The notes: generated by a model from the sequence alone, not told the origin. 64,000 nt of DNA from Peribacillus glennii (GCF_003429105.1 NZ_QVTD01000003.1:248001-312000); one strand, 5' to 3'; positions 1 to 9,573 are shown, counted from the first letter of the stretch. Numbers and translations: made by a program.

Positions 1-708
1 TTCCATTGCTTCTTCAAGTTGCTTTCCATCGCCTACTAAATTCAGTTTCCAGTCAATATCCTGCAGTTTAGCCAATATTTTTAACAATGCAAGTTGTGTT
101 TTTGGAGGATCAAATCTCGCAACCATGATCAAAACTGGCGGTTCATCTTTTAGTGCAGCCATTTGAGAGGGAAGTATATCATGTACACCATTATGGATTG
201 TTATCATCTTTCCTTTGGGAAGTACTTTATGCTTTAGGGCCAATTCTTCATCATATTTTGATACGTTTATTACCCCTTTAGAGATGATTCCAATAAGTTT
301 TTCAAATAAGATATATAAACTCCTCTTCTTTTTTGACACTCCTTCGGTGAATGACCATCCATGTGGAGTATAGATGCAGGGAATACCAAGAGACCAACTA
401 GCAATCCTGCCTATTATACCTGCCTTTGAAGTATGAGCTGCCACCAAATCGGGACTAATTTCCTTTAATATCCTTATTGTCTCTTTAAGTGCTTTTACGT
501 CTTTGATTAAGTTTATTTCCCGAATAATGTTTTTATTATAAATAACAGGTATTTCTTCCACCTTTAAAAAATCGATTACACATATACTTCCTCCTGTCAT
601 CACGTAAACTTCATGACCAGATTTTTTAAGGCTAACCGCAAGATCACTAACATGGATTTGCGCTCCGCCTATGGTATCCATGCGGGTTATTAGCTGAACA
701 ATCCTCAA
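1..708 (-). CDS. GT4-family glycosyltransferase, 3' part outside window
   Basis: The last gene of the polysaccharide operon is truncated by the window edge, with 236 N-terminal residues visible. It starts at a TTG preceded by AGAAGGAG at good spacing, and no ATG fits. The protein opens with LRIVQLITRMDTIGGAQIHV, the usual GT-B/GT4 N-terminal strand and glycine loop. It goes on through the AAHTSKAGIIGR and YTPHGWSF segments to the linker INVSKYDEELA and the start of the second Rossmann domain (NGVH, ILMVARFDPPK, LVGDGK). It should transfer a nucleotide-activated sugar to a lipid-linked intermediate at the inner face of the membrane. The sugar cannot be told from the sequence. The gene lies about 30 bp downstream of the polymerase gene. 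Confidence 0.85.
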   Translation of the reverse strand, partial: MRIVQLITRMDTIGGAQIHVSDLAVSLKKSGHEVYVMTGGSICVIDFLKVEEIPVIYNKNIIREINLIKDVKALKETIRILKEISPDLVAAHTSKAGIIGRIASWSLGIPCIYTPHGWSFTEGVSKKKRSLYILFEKLIGIISKGVINVSKYDEELALKHKVLPKGKMITIHNGVHDILPSQMAALKDEPPVLIMVARFDPPKTQLALLKILAKLQDIDWKLNLVGDGKQLEEAME

Positions 709-741
709 AATTTGCTCTCCTTCTGATGTGATTTTGTGAAA

Positions 742-1902
742 TCATGCATTTTTTTCTCCTAGCGGACACCATGCAAGGGCCAAAATCACCCAGAAATGAC
801 GCCAATGCAGGGTATCGACAAAAAAACTGTTAAACACTAATCCAACAAGGGAAGCAAATATGACCAAGTAATAAACGCCATATGCATTCTGTGCTTTCCA
901 ATAACATTTATATGATTGTCTCAAGCTCAGAATCATAAGAATGACGAAGGAAATCAATCCTAAAAAGCCATTTTCCGCAAAAAGCCTCGCATAAATGCTG
1001 TGCGTTGAAATTGGAAACACATTTTCTGATTGGCCTGGTCCTATGCCGAAAGGATTTGTTAGCCCCGCTTTGAAAGCTTCCTCTTGTGCGTTAAACCGTT
1101 CATTATCATAGTCCTGAAGACTTAATCGTGTAGTCAGTAATTCTTCGACCAAGGGTGTATTTATGAAATAAACAAACGCAGGGACGCCTAAAAGAATTAA
1201 AAGCAAAATTGTCTTCAGTCTTTTTTTTACCATGTCCCTCTTCATCACCAGCATATAAATTACAAGAGAAATGGCTAGGTTGCCCCAAGCCGCACGCGAG
1301 AAACTTACAATTACTCCAGCAACCATCAGAAGGAAGCATAAAAAAAACATGCTTTTTTTAATACCGCTTTTTATCTGCAGATTCTCTACCATGCTAATTG
1401 AAAAAAGGGCAGGTATTATGAGAAAGGGACCATATACATTGGGATCTTTAAAAAATGATTTTGCCCTGTCGTTCAATAAAAAATAATCATTGTTCGGAAG
1501 GAGCTGAAAATATGCAAGTACTCCTGTTCCGGCTGCAAGGAACGCTGCAAGGAGATAGCCTTTAAATATGATTTCAAGTAAAGGAAGCTGTAGCCGATAG
1601 CCAATCCCTACTAAGGAAATCCAAGTCGCTGCCAGATAAAACGTAATACCGATAAAACGTAAAGAAATACTGATATCTGTGGCAAAAAACAACGAAAGTA
1701 AATTGCTTAACAGAAAAGATAATAGAATCAAAATAGGAAGAGTGGTTTCAGCGGGAAATAGGTGGCAGGAAATCAAACAACCGGCGGCAACAAAAAGAAT
1801 CATCAATATATCATATGGTGCAGGTTCAATGATGACAAAAGAGCTGACAGCCATTGTGAAGAACAAATAAATGAGAAGCCATTTACCAGTGCTTTCGGCC
1901 AT
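742..1902 (-). CDS. O-antigen ligase/polymerase-family membrane protein (Wzy-like)
   Basis: This 386-residue polytopic membrane protein has about ten hydrophobic segments and one large extracytoplasmic loop late in the protein. The loop contains RLSLQDYDNERFNAQEEAF and the short GPGQSENVF and STHSIYARLFAENGFLG stretches. The HS-x-Y-x-R-x-x-AENG-x-x-G pattern is typical of O-antigen ligase/Wzy polymerases. The likely role is polymerising lipid-linked repeat units on the outer face of the membrane. The ATG follows AGGAGGGGAAGAG. It sits between the flippase and GT4 genes, as expected for a Wzx/Wzy-type pathway. A ligase function is possible, but a Gram-positive context favours polymerase. Confidence 0.82.
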   Translation of the reverse strand: MAESTGKWLLIYLFFTMAVSSFVIIEPAPYDILMILFVAAGCLISCHLFPAETTLPILILLSFLLSNLLSLFFATDISISLRFIGITFYLAATWISLVGIGYRLQLPLLEIIFKGYLLAAFLAAGTGVLAYFQLLPNNDYFLLNDRAKSFFKDPNVYGPFLIIPALFSISMVENLQIKSGIKKSMFFLCFLLMVAGVIVSFSRAAWGNLAISLVIYMLVMKRDMVKKRLKTILLLILLGVPAFVYFINTPLVEELLTTRLSLQDYDNERFNAQEEAFKAGLTNPFGIGPGQSENVFPISTHSIYARLFAENGFLGLISFVILMILSLRQSYKCYWKAQNAYGVYYLVIFASLVGLVFNSFFVDTLHWRHFWVILALAWCPLGEKNA

Positions 1903-1925
1903 CTCTTCCCCTCCTGTTTCTCACT

Positions 1926-3233
1926 TTAGTTAGATTTAAATCCTATCTGAGTCTTTACAAAGCACTTCTTGATCACATACCAGGAGAATAATCCATTTAC
2001 CAAGTACCCCAGGGAACTCATAAGGCTTATACAGGTCAGGGACGCCTCAGGGCTTTCAAAATAATAGGCTGACAGAAAAATAGACAGACAAATTAGTAAA
2101 AACCTTATGATTTCACTTATTACTTGATATTTTAGGGCCTCTGTCACATAAAAGTTCGCCGATAAAGGATTAACGATGATTTTCATCAAATATAAAATGG
2201 AAAGTATTTGCAGGAAATCCCCTGCCTCACTCCACTGCTGTCCAAAAACAATCTTGACTGCATATGGAGCAATGAACGCAATCATTCCAATAACGATGAT
2301 CCCCATTACAAACATTTTTTTGATGGTATCCCAAAAAAATGACATGAATCTTTCTGGAGAGGCACGTGCTTGTTGGGCTGATTGGGATAAATACACCTGC
2401 TGTGCAGAAAAACCAAGCAAGCCTTCAGGAACTGTTAAAATTTTTTGGGCCAAAAAAAACCAGCCTGCCGTTTTCGGATCAAAATGAGCAGCTAGAAAAA
2501 AAGTTGGCAACTGGTTTCCCAGGCTGTTTAGCAATGCTGACCAACTAGATATTAACGGAAAAGATTTATAGCGTTTGGTAACTTTTTTTAATTCCTTCAT
2601 ATTTAATTGTTTTAGAGGCACCTCGTCTTTTTTCAATAATTTCAAATAGCCCAAAGTGCCAGCTATCCTCCCCATTACTTCCCCGATTAGCAACCCAATG
2701 AGGCCGAGTTGAGAGAATCCTAACATAATTTGAGCAGAAATTTGGCTTCCGTTCATGATCAGTTTCGCTTTAGAAATGGATTGATAGTCTTCTTTTCGCA
2801 AAGCCCAGGCATTAAGGATATGAAACAGTCCTATTCCCAATAAACTCAACGATAGCAGCCAAATATGTTTTCCGAGCACAGGTACATCGAAGAAAGCAGT
2901 CACTGGTAAAAAAACAACTACAATTAAAATGACAATACTCATACCAATAACAATTAGTGACGAAAGAATAAATAAATGAAAAGCATCTATATCTTTTTCA
3001 GGAAGAGGAATGGCTGAGTCATACAACAAGGATGCGATTACAGATACGCTGAATAAAATTGATAAAAATACTGAAAGGTTGCCAAATTCCTCTGGAGTAT
3101 ATAACCTGGTCATAAGAGGAGTTGTTACTGCGAGAATAACATTGGATAAAGCTGTTCCGGCCATTAGAACGGATAGACTTTTGATAAAATGATTGGTTGT
3201 CAGTTTCCGCTTCCAGTTTTTGAATAAAAACAT
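1926..3233 (-). CDS. Polysaccharide flippase, Wzx/MATE-like
   Basis: This 435-residue integral membrane protein has 12 or more hydrophobic segments. Its N-terminus fits the polysaccharide biosynthesis (MVF/Wzx) family: SLSVLMAGTALSNVILAVTT, then PLMTRLYTPEEFGNLSVF. It probably flips undecaprenyl-linked repeat units across the membrane so that the adjacent Wzy-like protein can polymerise them. Length and topology are normal for the family. It lies 87 bp downstream of the BY-kinase gene and 23 bp upstream of the polymerase gene, consistent with co-transcription. The substrate cannot be inferred. Confidence 0.88.
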   Translation of the reverse strand: MFLFKNWKRKLTTNHFIKSLSVLMAGTALSNVILAVTTPLMTRLYTPEEFGNLSVFLSILFSVSVIASLLYDSAIPLPEKDIDAFHLFILSSLIVIGMSIVILIVVVFLPVTAFFDVPVLGKHIWLLSLSLLGIGLFHILNAWALRKEDYQSISKAKLIMNGSQISAQIMLGFSQLGLIGLLIGEVMGRIAGTLGYLKLLKKDEVPLKQLNMKELKKVTKRYKSFPLISSWSALLNSLGNQLPTFFLAAHFDPKTAGWFFLAQKILTVPEGLLGFSAQQVYLSQSAQQARASPERFMSFFWDTIKKMFVMGIIVIGMIAFIAPYAVKIVFGQQWSEAGDFLQILSILYLMKIIVNPLSANFYVTEALKYQVISEIIRFLLICLSIFLSAYYFESPEASLTCISLMSSLGYLVNGLFSWYVIKKCFVKTQIGFKSN

Positions 3234-3320
3234 GTAAAAGAATCCCCCTCAGTTTGGGTGCCAATATAAAGTCCCAGAAGGATAGGGAATTTGCATATCA
3301 ACTAACAATAAGCCACCTCC

Positions 3321-4682
3321 CTAATAATAATAGCTAGCTGCGCCTTCTAGCCTGCTCTTATTTAGGATTGAACCTAGAAGGGGTGCTTTTACCTTTTGCA
3401 GCTGTTCTATACTCTTGACTGCTAGATCCTGCTTTGTGCTAAAGGCATCTGCGACAAAAATACAGCCGTCTACTTTCGTAGATAGAATGACTGCATCGGC
3501 CAGAATCAATGGGGGACTATCGACGATAATTACATCAAATCTCTTCTTTAAATCATCCAGCAATTTTTTTAGCATATTTGTCGAAAGCAGCTCTGATGGA
3601 TTGGGAGGAATAGGACCAGCTGCTATGAATGAAAGATTTTTAATTTCTGTTTCTTGCACGATCTCTTCTATAGAGGAGTTTCCAGATATAAATGAAGTGA
3701 TCCCTTTCCTATTAGAGGTATTAAAAAGCATTCTGCCGGTTGCTTTTCGTAAATCTGCATCAACATAAATCGTTTTTTTATTATCCATAGCCATTATGAC
3801 CGCCAAATTTCCACTTGTAATAGATTTGCCCTCTCCCGGTACTGAACTTGTAAGCAAAATCGTTTTTACTTCCTGCTGTGTCATTATAAATTGAAGGTTA
3901 GCCCGCAATGTCCTGAATGCTTCAATAATCTGGGGCGAAAACTCTAGCTGGGGAATCATCTTTAAATAACGTTCATCTGTAAGGAATGTATGGTTCTTCG
4001 TTTTCCCTTCGATGAAAGGAGTTGTTCCCAGAGTCGGGATACCTAGTGCTTTTTCCATTTTCTGCGGAGTATCAAGAACAGTAAAATACACTTCCTTAAT
4101 GATGACAATCATTGTACTTATACAAAGCCCGATTAAAAAGCTAACAGTAAAATAAATGACAGGAATTGGTTTAACTAATTTTGTATCTAATTCAACCGTG
4201 GCATCATTTAATAGGTGTACATTATCAAAATTCATAAGGGTTTGAATTTCTTTTTGAAATGTGGAGGCAAATGTATTGGCAAGTAGTGCGGCTTTTTTTG
4301 GTGACTTTTCTTCTGCAACAACGGTTAATATTTGTGTATTATTATTGGATTCAATCTTTACCTTTTTCAACAAATCTGATTTTTTATACGATTCTTTTAA
4401 AACTGCATTCACTTTATTTACAATCCGGTCGCTTTTTAAAATATATTTATACGTTTCAATTAACTGTAAATTTGACTCGATTTCTCCAGATGTTAGTACA
4501 GTACTGTCCTTGTTTTTCATTGTTTGATTGATAAGAATATCCGTTTTGGCTTGATATATAGGAGGAACTGCAAAGCTTACCATCCCTCCAGCAAGTGTGA
4601 ACACCAAAACAACCAATAGTATCAGCTTCCACTTATTCATGAATATACTAAAGATGGCTTTCACTTCGAATGCTTGTTTCAT
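3321..4682 (-). CDS. Fused chain-length determinant and BY-type tyrosine autokinase
   Basis: A single 453-residue protein combines a Wzz-type domain with a cytoplasmic tyrosine kinase. TM1 is about residues 18-40, a short extracytoplasmic region follows to about 172, and TM2 is about 173-196. The kinase part has the oligomerisation motif E-AF-R-TL-R (254-260), Walker A SSVPGEGKS (279-287), Walker A' VDADLR (307-312), Walker B VIIVDSPP (384-391) and a C-terminal Tyr cluster (451-453) for autophosphorylation. In most Bacilli the modulator and kinase are two proteins (CapA/CapB, EpsA/EpsB, YwqC/YwqD); here they are joined as in proteobacterial Wzc, but with a small extracytoplasmic domain. The PHP phosphatase at the head of the operon is its likely antagonist. 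Confidence 0.92.
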   Translation of the reverse strand: MKQAFEVKAIFSIFMNKWKLILLVVLVFTLAGGMVSFAVPPIYQAKTDILINQTMKNKDSTVLTSGEIESNLQLIETYKYILKSDRIVNKVNAVLKESYKKSDLLKKVKIESNNNTQILTVVAEEKSPKKAALLANTFASTFQKEIQTLMNFDNVHLLNDATVELDTKLVKPIPVIYFTVSFLIGLCISTMIVIIKEVYFTVLDTPQKMEKALGIPTLGTTPFIEGKTKNHTFLTDERYLKMIPQLEFSPQIIEAFRTLRANLQFIMTQQEVKTILLTSSVPGEGKSITSGNLAVIMAMDNKKTIYVDADLRKATGRMLFNTSNRKGITSFISGNSSIEEIVQETEIKNLSFIAAGPIPPNPSELLSTNMLKKLLDDLKKRFDVIIVDSPPLILADAVILSTKVDGCIFVADAFSTKQDLAVKSIEQLQKVKAPLLGSILNKSRLEGAASYYY

Positions 4683-4873
4683 CTCATCACTTCCTTAAGG
4701 AAGAATCCGTTCATGCTGGTAATAAGCACCCTTCTGATAAAAAGTGTGAACTTTTGTACACGCCAATTGACGTAATGTCCTGCACTCTTGAACATATTCA
4801 AATGATTTTACATATAGAACTAAAAATATGCTATTTGCGAACTCACCCATGTTGATGCGACGACATTCAATAT

Positions 4874-5560
4874 TTAATAAGCCCCCTTCTTTGTAAATAC
4901 TAGCCATATTGTTTTTATAATGATCTTCACATCTAATGAAAGACCCTGGTTATATATATAAAATAGCTCCAAATCAATTCTCTCAGGATATTTAATGTCA
5001 CTTCTTCCACACATAGCCCAGTACCCTGTTATCCCTGGTTTTACTGAAAGCAGCTCATTGACCCTGTCGCCATATTCCGTTAATTCCAGCTCAATGACAG
5101 GCCGTGGTCCTACTAAACTCATATCCCCTTTTAATACGTTATAAAATTGAGGAATTTCATCAATGCTGGTCTTTCTCAGAAATTTGCCGATGCTGGTTAC
5201 TCTGGGATCTTCTGAAGGATTTAATTTATAATCATTTTCTATATATTTAAGATAAAGTGCCTCATTCGCTTTCAAACTTTCTTCTGCGTTAACCTCCATT
5301 GTCCTAAATTTATAAATTACAAATTTTTTCCTGTCTTTTCCGATTCGTTCTTGTTTAAAAAACAAAGGACCCTTGGATTGGCCAAATGTATAAAAAAAGA
5401 ATAGTAATACAATAAGAGGAATAAGTAGAATGAGGAATAGAGTAGAAGCAATTATATCGGTTATTCTTTTCGTTATATTGAAAATCTTTTGTCTTAGACT
5501 GCTAGTGGATTTTCTTACTTGTTTTCCTTTTCCATGAAAAATAGGCAGCAGATTCCCCAT
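4874..5560 (-). CDS. Undecaprenyl-phosphate sugar phosphotransferase (initiating transferase)
   Basis: This 228-residue member of the bacterial sugar transferase family starts polysaccharide assembly by moving a sugar-1-phosphate onto undecaprenyl phosphate. A positively charged N-terminus precedes one membrane hairpin (about 32-58). The catalytic part has the signatures LFFKQERIGKDRKKF, YKFRTM, DEIPQFYNVLKGDMSLVGPR and KPGITGYWAM. The protein ends KKGAY, a normal C-terminus for the small PglC/EpsL-like class. The 191 bp between its stop and the kinase gene hold no convincing gene. The sugar is unknown. Confidence 0.9.
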   Translation of the reverse strand: MGNLLPIFHGKGKQVRKSTSSLRQKIFNITKRITDIIASTLFLILLIPLIVLLFFFYTFGQSKGPLFFKQERIGKDRKKFVIYKFRTMEVNAEESLKANEALYLKYIENDYKLNPSEDPRVTSIGKFLRKTSIDEIPQFYNVLKGDMSLVGPRPVIELELTEYGDRVNELLSVKPGITGYWAMCGRSDIKYPERIDLELFYIYNQGLSLDVKIIIKTIWLVFTKKGAY

Positions 5561-5681
5561 ATTTCAGATTTTCATCTCCCTTTGTGATTTTCTGGTTGAG
5601 TAAACAAATGCTCTACCGGGAGGTATGAATAAAATTTATTAGATAGCAAATCTTTTGAATGAATAGGTAGTTGTTTTCCTC

Positions 5682-5753
5682 ATGTTTTACGTCTTGAGCT
5701 TTTAGCTGTCCGAGATGTTTTACGTCTTAAGCTTTTAGCTGTCCGAGATGTTT
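5682..5753. repeat. 33-bp tandem duplication spanning a stop codon
   Basis: Two adjacent copies of a 33-bp unit (5682-5714 and 5715-5747) differ at one position, and six bases of a third copy follow. The deacetylase stop codon (5735-5737) lies in the copy nearer the gene, so the duplication has copied the coding tail and stop into the 3' untranslated region. It looks like a recent slippage event. Confidence 0.9.
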
Positions 5754-6742
5754 GTCGGAAAACTCGGGCAAATGCTGCTTGTCAGTTCCTCCATATTAAT
5801 GCTTGTCATACCATATTTATGCTGTAACATTTGATAATGCTCTAAAATATTCCTTAGAAATTTCAGGTTTATATCTACATGAGACCCAAAATCATGAGGG
5901 TGCCACCACAAATGGTAAACATGGTTGTTTTTTGCTGCAAAAGTCATGCTTTTTAAAATTCGGTTTAAACGGATCCTTTCTAAAGTTTTTAGTTTTGGCT
6001 TAAATGGCCGAAGATACCTGCTAGAACGAATATTTAGAGGAATGCTTTGTTTTTCAAAGTAGTCAATCGGATAGGTGTGGTGCCCCGAAAGGTTAATATA
6101 AGCATCAATTAGCCGAAATGCCCGTTTCCATAACGATTCATCTTTCCTGCTGCTGGGCCGGTACATCCAAGCAGTTTCGTTGCCCCGAAAAGATGTTATG
6201 CCCATTTCTTTACAAACCGCCAAATAATCAGGGTTGAATTGATTTCTTGGAAATATCAGGCTTTTAATTTTTATATCGTACATCTTCCCAGTATTAATTG
6301 CTGCTTCTAAGTCTGCTTTAAAAGAAGAAATATTTTGTCCTCTTTCTAAACAATAATAATGAGAGAAAGTGTGAGTACCTATTTCCTGATTCGGGAAAGA
6401 CATGACCTTTTGAATCAATGACAGCCCAAAGTGGAAAGGGTCCTCTTCTTCGTTTAATCCGATATTTTTGATAGATAAATATGGGTTTAACGGTCTGTCA
6501 AGATACTCAGGCTTCGTAACAGGGAGATTTTTTAATAATTGTTCCCTGGATTCAAAGAATAAGAAGCCTACTGTCGCCCACGTTGCATGAATACCAAATT
6601 CTCTAAAAAGCTCCAACAATTTTGGAACTACCTGCCGTACGCCAAGCAGATTTTCTATATATTCATGAATGGTCATGATATCCCTCATGCCCCAATAAAG
6701 TTCACAATCTAGTGAGATAACCAGGCTCCCGCCTTTCCTCAA
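5735..6742 (-). CDS. NodB-like polysaccharide deacetylase
   Basis: The 335-residue protein starts at TTG behind GGGGGG with 7-nt spacing. Motif 1 is VISLDCELYWG near the N-terminus, with the metal-binding Asp, and motif 2 is GTHTFSHYYC, giving the H-x3-H pair. Further carbohydrate-esterase-4-like segments are KSLIFPRNQFNPDYL and LWWHPHDFG. There is no signal peptide or membrane segment, so it may act on cytoplasmic or lipid-linked sugars rather than on finished polymer. Its position in the operon suggests removal of N-acetyl or O-acetyl groups from repeat units. Confidence 0.82.
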   Translation of the reverse strand: MRKGGSLVISLDCELYWGMRDIMTIHEYIENLLGVRQVVPKLLELFREFGIHATWATVGFLFFESREQLLKNLPVTKPEYLDRPLNPYLSIKNIGLNEEEDPFHFGLSLIQKVMSFPNQEIGTHTFSHYYCLERGQNISSFKADLEAAINTGKMYDIKIKSLIFPRNQFNPDYLAVCKEMGITSFRGNETAWMYRPSSRKDESLWKRAFRLIDAYINLSGHHTYPIDYFEKQSIPLNIRSSRYLRPFKPKLKTLERIRLNRILKSMTFAAKNNHVYHLWWHPHDFGSHVDINLKFLRNILEHYQMLQHKYGMTSINMEELTSSICPSFPTNISDS

Positions 6743-6844
6743 ACTGAATCCCCCCTTTTCCGCTGCATCTTAAAAGATTCGGTTCCCCCTTTAATGCAAA
6801 AGTTCTCTCTTAATTCCGAATGATTTCCTGTTCTGTAGATCCAT

Positions 6845-8494
6845 TCACGCCTTTAATTTTCGAACCGAGAAGAATGTCCTCTTCTTGATTCTTTTCTCAA
6901 CAAACAGACCTTGCTTCTTACATAAATCTATACATTTGGTATTTTTTTTATTTACTGTCAAATAAATGGTCTTAAAGTCCTTTACAAGAAAACTAACATT
7001 TATTAACTGCTCCTCTGTCCATGACAGATCATAAATAAATGCTTCATATTTATTAAGTGTTTCACGGTAGCCTAAGTCACCAATTGTAATTTCTGCTGCA
7101 CTTAGCCAAAAACTATGTATAATTTTGTTATCTATTACCACCACATAACATCTTTGTTTTCTAAATAGTCTATGAATTAAATCTTTTTTATTTTTTTTTT
7201 GCATAATGGCCAATTTCTCCACATCATGAACGGTTGCTTTACGCCATTTGAGATCTATATATCCTGAATCTGTTGGAAAATCGTAGCGGTAAAGAATGTA
7301 TTCGTCGTTAAAAAATAAGTCACTGATTTTGGCCTGCATGGTATGAACAGCCCCCATAATAAGTCCTTTCACCTTGTTGTTTAACATGAATGCCTTTAGT
7401 TTTCCTAAAGTATTTCGTTTGAAATGGACAAGGCTCCGGTTCTTTTTCAAGAAGGCAATCAGTCTGTCTTTTGAAGTAAGGAACAGAAAGAAGATCCGTG
7501 CAGTCATGTTATTTGTGGGAAAAATCACTGTTGATACATAATCCATCCCATTGTTCCAATCCATTTTATACGGTTCATAGCCAATGCTCATATCAAAAAT
7601 GGATATCTCTGACGATGCACATTCCTTTATCTTTTCTTTAAACAAAATTCTTCCAGGGCTATACATCCCAAAATCATCATCATGAGCAGGAAGATAGAAG
7701 AGGTAACGATTTCGGCATTGGAATCCGTATAATAAAGCGATCAATTGACCGTCAAGAAAGAGTGCGTCGATTTTTGTTTGAAATGTCTTTGAATCGTTTT
7801 GGGCTAATTGATTAAAGAATTCTTTCGTTTTTCCTTTCGAAAATCCGCTTGTATCATTTTTCTCTCTCCATCTTTTTGCGTGCAAGGCGAACATTTGCTC
7901 ATAAAATTTACTTTGCAATGGTTGGATTGATACCGTCCCTAATTCTTTTAAACGTTTCTCTTTTCGGTCTACCCCATGCTTCTTTTGTCTAGAATGGCAA
8001 TATTGTTCAATATCAATTTCGGTAATATTCACAAACGGTGCTACAACGCTTGATTGATAAAATATGTCTGTACTGGCTTCGATTGATTTAATAAAACAAG
8101 CATATGTTTCTTCACTTTGCAGCATTCCATGAAGATGGAAAATCCGGCTTTTCTTTGAATCCAATAGCTTTTGGATGACGTACTCTATCACTTGTCCCTT
8201 GTTCCATGTGCCTGATATAATGTCCATATAATTTGCTTGGCCATAACCAATAAAATGGATTCGTTCTACAAATAAGCCCTTTTTTTTCATAAAGGGGAAG
8301 TAGGCTTTCGTCTCGCCTTCTATTTTCGCTATGATTACAAATAACTCATAATCTTCTCCGAATATCTTCCACCAGGAATAAATCCAGTCGAACTCAATAA
8401 AAGGATTGTTATTTTGATTTTTTTCCAGCAAATTGTCCCAAGCCGGCCTTTCCCTTTCCAATTCCTCAATAGTCGTGATTACATCAAGCTCCAT
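6845..8494 (-). CDS. Two-part GNAT/FemAB-like acyltransferase
   Basis: This 549-residue soluble protein opens like CelD/BcsL or FemAB-type GNAT proteins, with NPFIEFDWIYSWWKIFG near residue 31. The core (about 150-320) has RWREKND, a long basic helix region and GYEPYKMDWNNGMDYV, matching the BioF2-like/acetyltransferase-6 fold. The C-terminal 140 residues or so (KWRKATVHDVEKLAIMQKK, then YEAFIYDLSWTEEQL and a final LCKKQGLFVEKR) look like a second GNAT domain. The likely role is acylation or aminoacylation of a sugar in the repeat unit. The ATG follows GGGAGGAGAAG. The double architecture is longer than the usual 350-400 residues. Confidence 0.72.
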   Translation of the reverse strand: MELDVITTIEELERERPAWDNLLEKNQNNNPFIEFDWIYSWWKIFGEDYELFVIIAKIEGETKAYFPFMKKKGLFVERIHFIGYGQANYMDIISGTWNKGQVIEYVIQKLLDSKKSRIFHLHGMLQSEETYACFIKSIEASTDIFYQSSVVAPFVNITEIDIEQYCHSRQKKHGVDRKEKRLKELGTVSIQPLQSKFYEQMFALHAKRWREKNDTSGFSKGKTKEFFNQLAQNDSKTFQTKIDALFLDGQLIALLYGFQCRNRYLFYLPAHDDDFGMYSPGRILFKEKIKECASSEISIFDMSIGYEPYKMDWNNGMDYVSTVIFPTNNMTARIFFLFLTSKDRLIAFLKKNRSLVHFKRNTLGKLKAFMLNNKVKGLIMGAVHTMQAKISDLFFNDEYILYRYDFPTDSGYIDLKWRKATVHDVEKLAIMQKKNKKDLIHRLFRKQRCYVVVIDNKIIHSFWLSAAEITIGDLGYRETLNKYEAFIYDLSWTEEQLINVSFLVKDFKTIYLTVNKKNTKCIDLCKKQGLFVEKRIKKRTFFSVRKLKA

Positions 8495-8527
8495 CTTCTC
8501 CTCCCTACCTCATAAAGATGCGGAATT

Positions 8528-9442
8528 TCATTTTCTAAAATAATCGAGTGTTTTGAGGATCCCTTTCTGTAAGCTATATGCAGGTGCCCAATTCAGCTTG
8601 TTTTTCGCTTCATGGTTCGCTAGACAGCTATGCGGTATGTCCCCTGTTTTGGCAGGCAGGTAAACTGGTTCTGTATCCTTTAAGCTAAAGTTCAATAACA
8701 TCTCGAGTAATTGGTTTATCGATGTTTGTGTATTTGTACTGAGATTTAAAACAATATTATTGCCAAATGACAGCGCTTGAACACAGCCAGAGGCAATATC
8801 TTCAACATAAATGAAATCCCTCGTCTGATTTCCGTCGCCATATATTTTCGGTTGTTGGTTTTTTAGCAGCTGGTCTATAAAAATGGAGACGACCCCTGCC
8901 TCACCTTGTACATTTTGTCTTGTTCCATAAACATTGGAATATCGTAAAATGCAATAACTCAAACCAAAAAATTGCGAAAATAGTTCTATATAAGTTTCGG
9001 CGGTCAATTTAGATAAACCGTAGAAAGAAACAGGTTTTGGGTCGTGTTGTTCATCAACAGGCAAATAACCAGGTTGCCCGTATATCGCCGCGCTTGAAGC
9101 AAACACGAATTTTTTGACGCTATATTTAACGCTTAGTTGCAATAGATGGATCGTACCCAAAATATTTACTGATCCATCATATAAAGGATTCTCAACCGAC
9201 TCTTGAACGGATACCTGAGCGGCCTGATGTAAGACATAGACAGGTTTTTCATTAATAAAGATGCTTTCGAGGTCGGCATCATTAATATTTATATTGTAAA
9301 AATTCGTTCCCTCCGGCAAATTATGTTTGTTGCCGCTGCTAAGATCGTCTACCACGATTACTTCATATTTTTCTTCCAGAAGTTTTTCGACAATATGAGA
9401 CCCGATGAAGCCTGCTCCACCTGTCACCAGTACTTTTTCCAT
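8528..9442 (-). CDS. NAD-dependent sugar epimerase/dehydratase (GalE-like)
   Basis: This 304-residue extended SDR has the N-terminal dinucleotide motif TGGAGFIGSH. The catalytic tetrad is visible in FASSAAIYG and YGLSK (Tyr-x3-Lys), and DFIYVEDIA follows, as in UDP-glucose 4-epimerases. It probably supplies an epimerised UDP-sugar for the polymer made by the surrounding operon. UDP-glucose/galactose or the N-acetyl forms are equally possible. It lies 33 bp upstream of the acyltransferase gene. Confidence 0.88.
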   Translation of the reverse strand: MEKVLVTGGAGFIGSHIVEKLLEEKYEVIVVDDLSSGNKHNLPEGTNFYNININDADLESIFINEKPVYVLHQAAQVSVQESVENPLYDGSVNILGTIHLLQLSVKYSVKKFVFASSAAIYGQPGYLPVDEQHDPKPVSFYGLSKLTAETYIELFSQFFGLSYCILRYSNVYGTRQNVQGEAGVVSIFIDQLLKNQQPKIYGDGNQTRDFIYVEDIASGCVQALSFGNNIVLNLSTNTQTSINQLLEMLLNFSLKDTEPVYLPAKTGDIPHSCLANHEAKNKLNWAPAYSLQKGILKTLDYFRK

Positions 9443-9573
9443 GATGTTTTCACCTTCACTCCAGTATCATTGTAGAATATCTGTAAAATTTGCGAAATGG
9501 CATTTTTCTCTACACCTTCCTTGCAACCTTCCCTTGGATGGATAGGGAAAAGCCAGACCTGGGTGTTAATGTC

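Noticed and set aside
4695-4907. 70-codon minus-strand frame between sugar transferase and kinase genes
   Set aside because: No ribosome binding site, unusual composition, overlaps the transferase end. Similarity of its KGAY stretch to the transferase C-terminus is short and probably chance.
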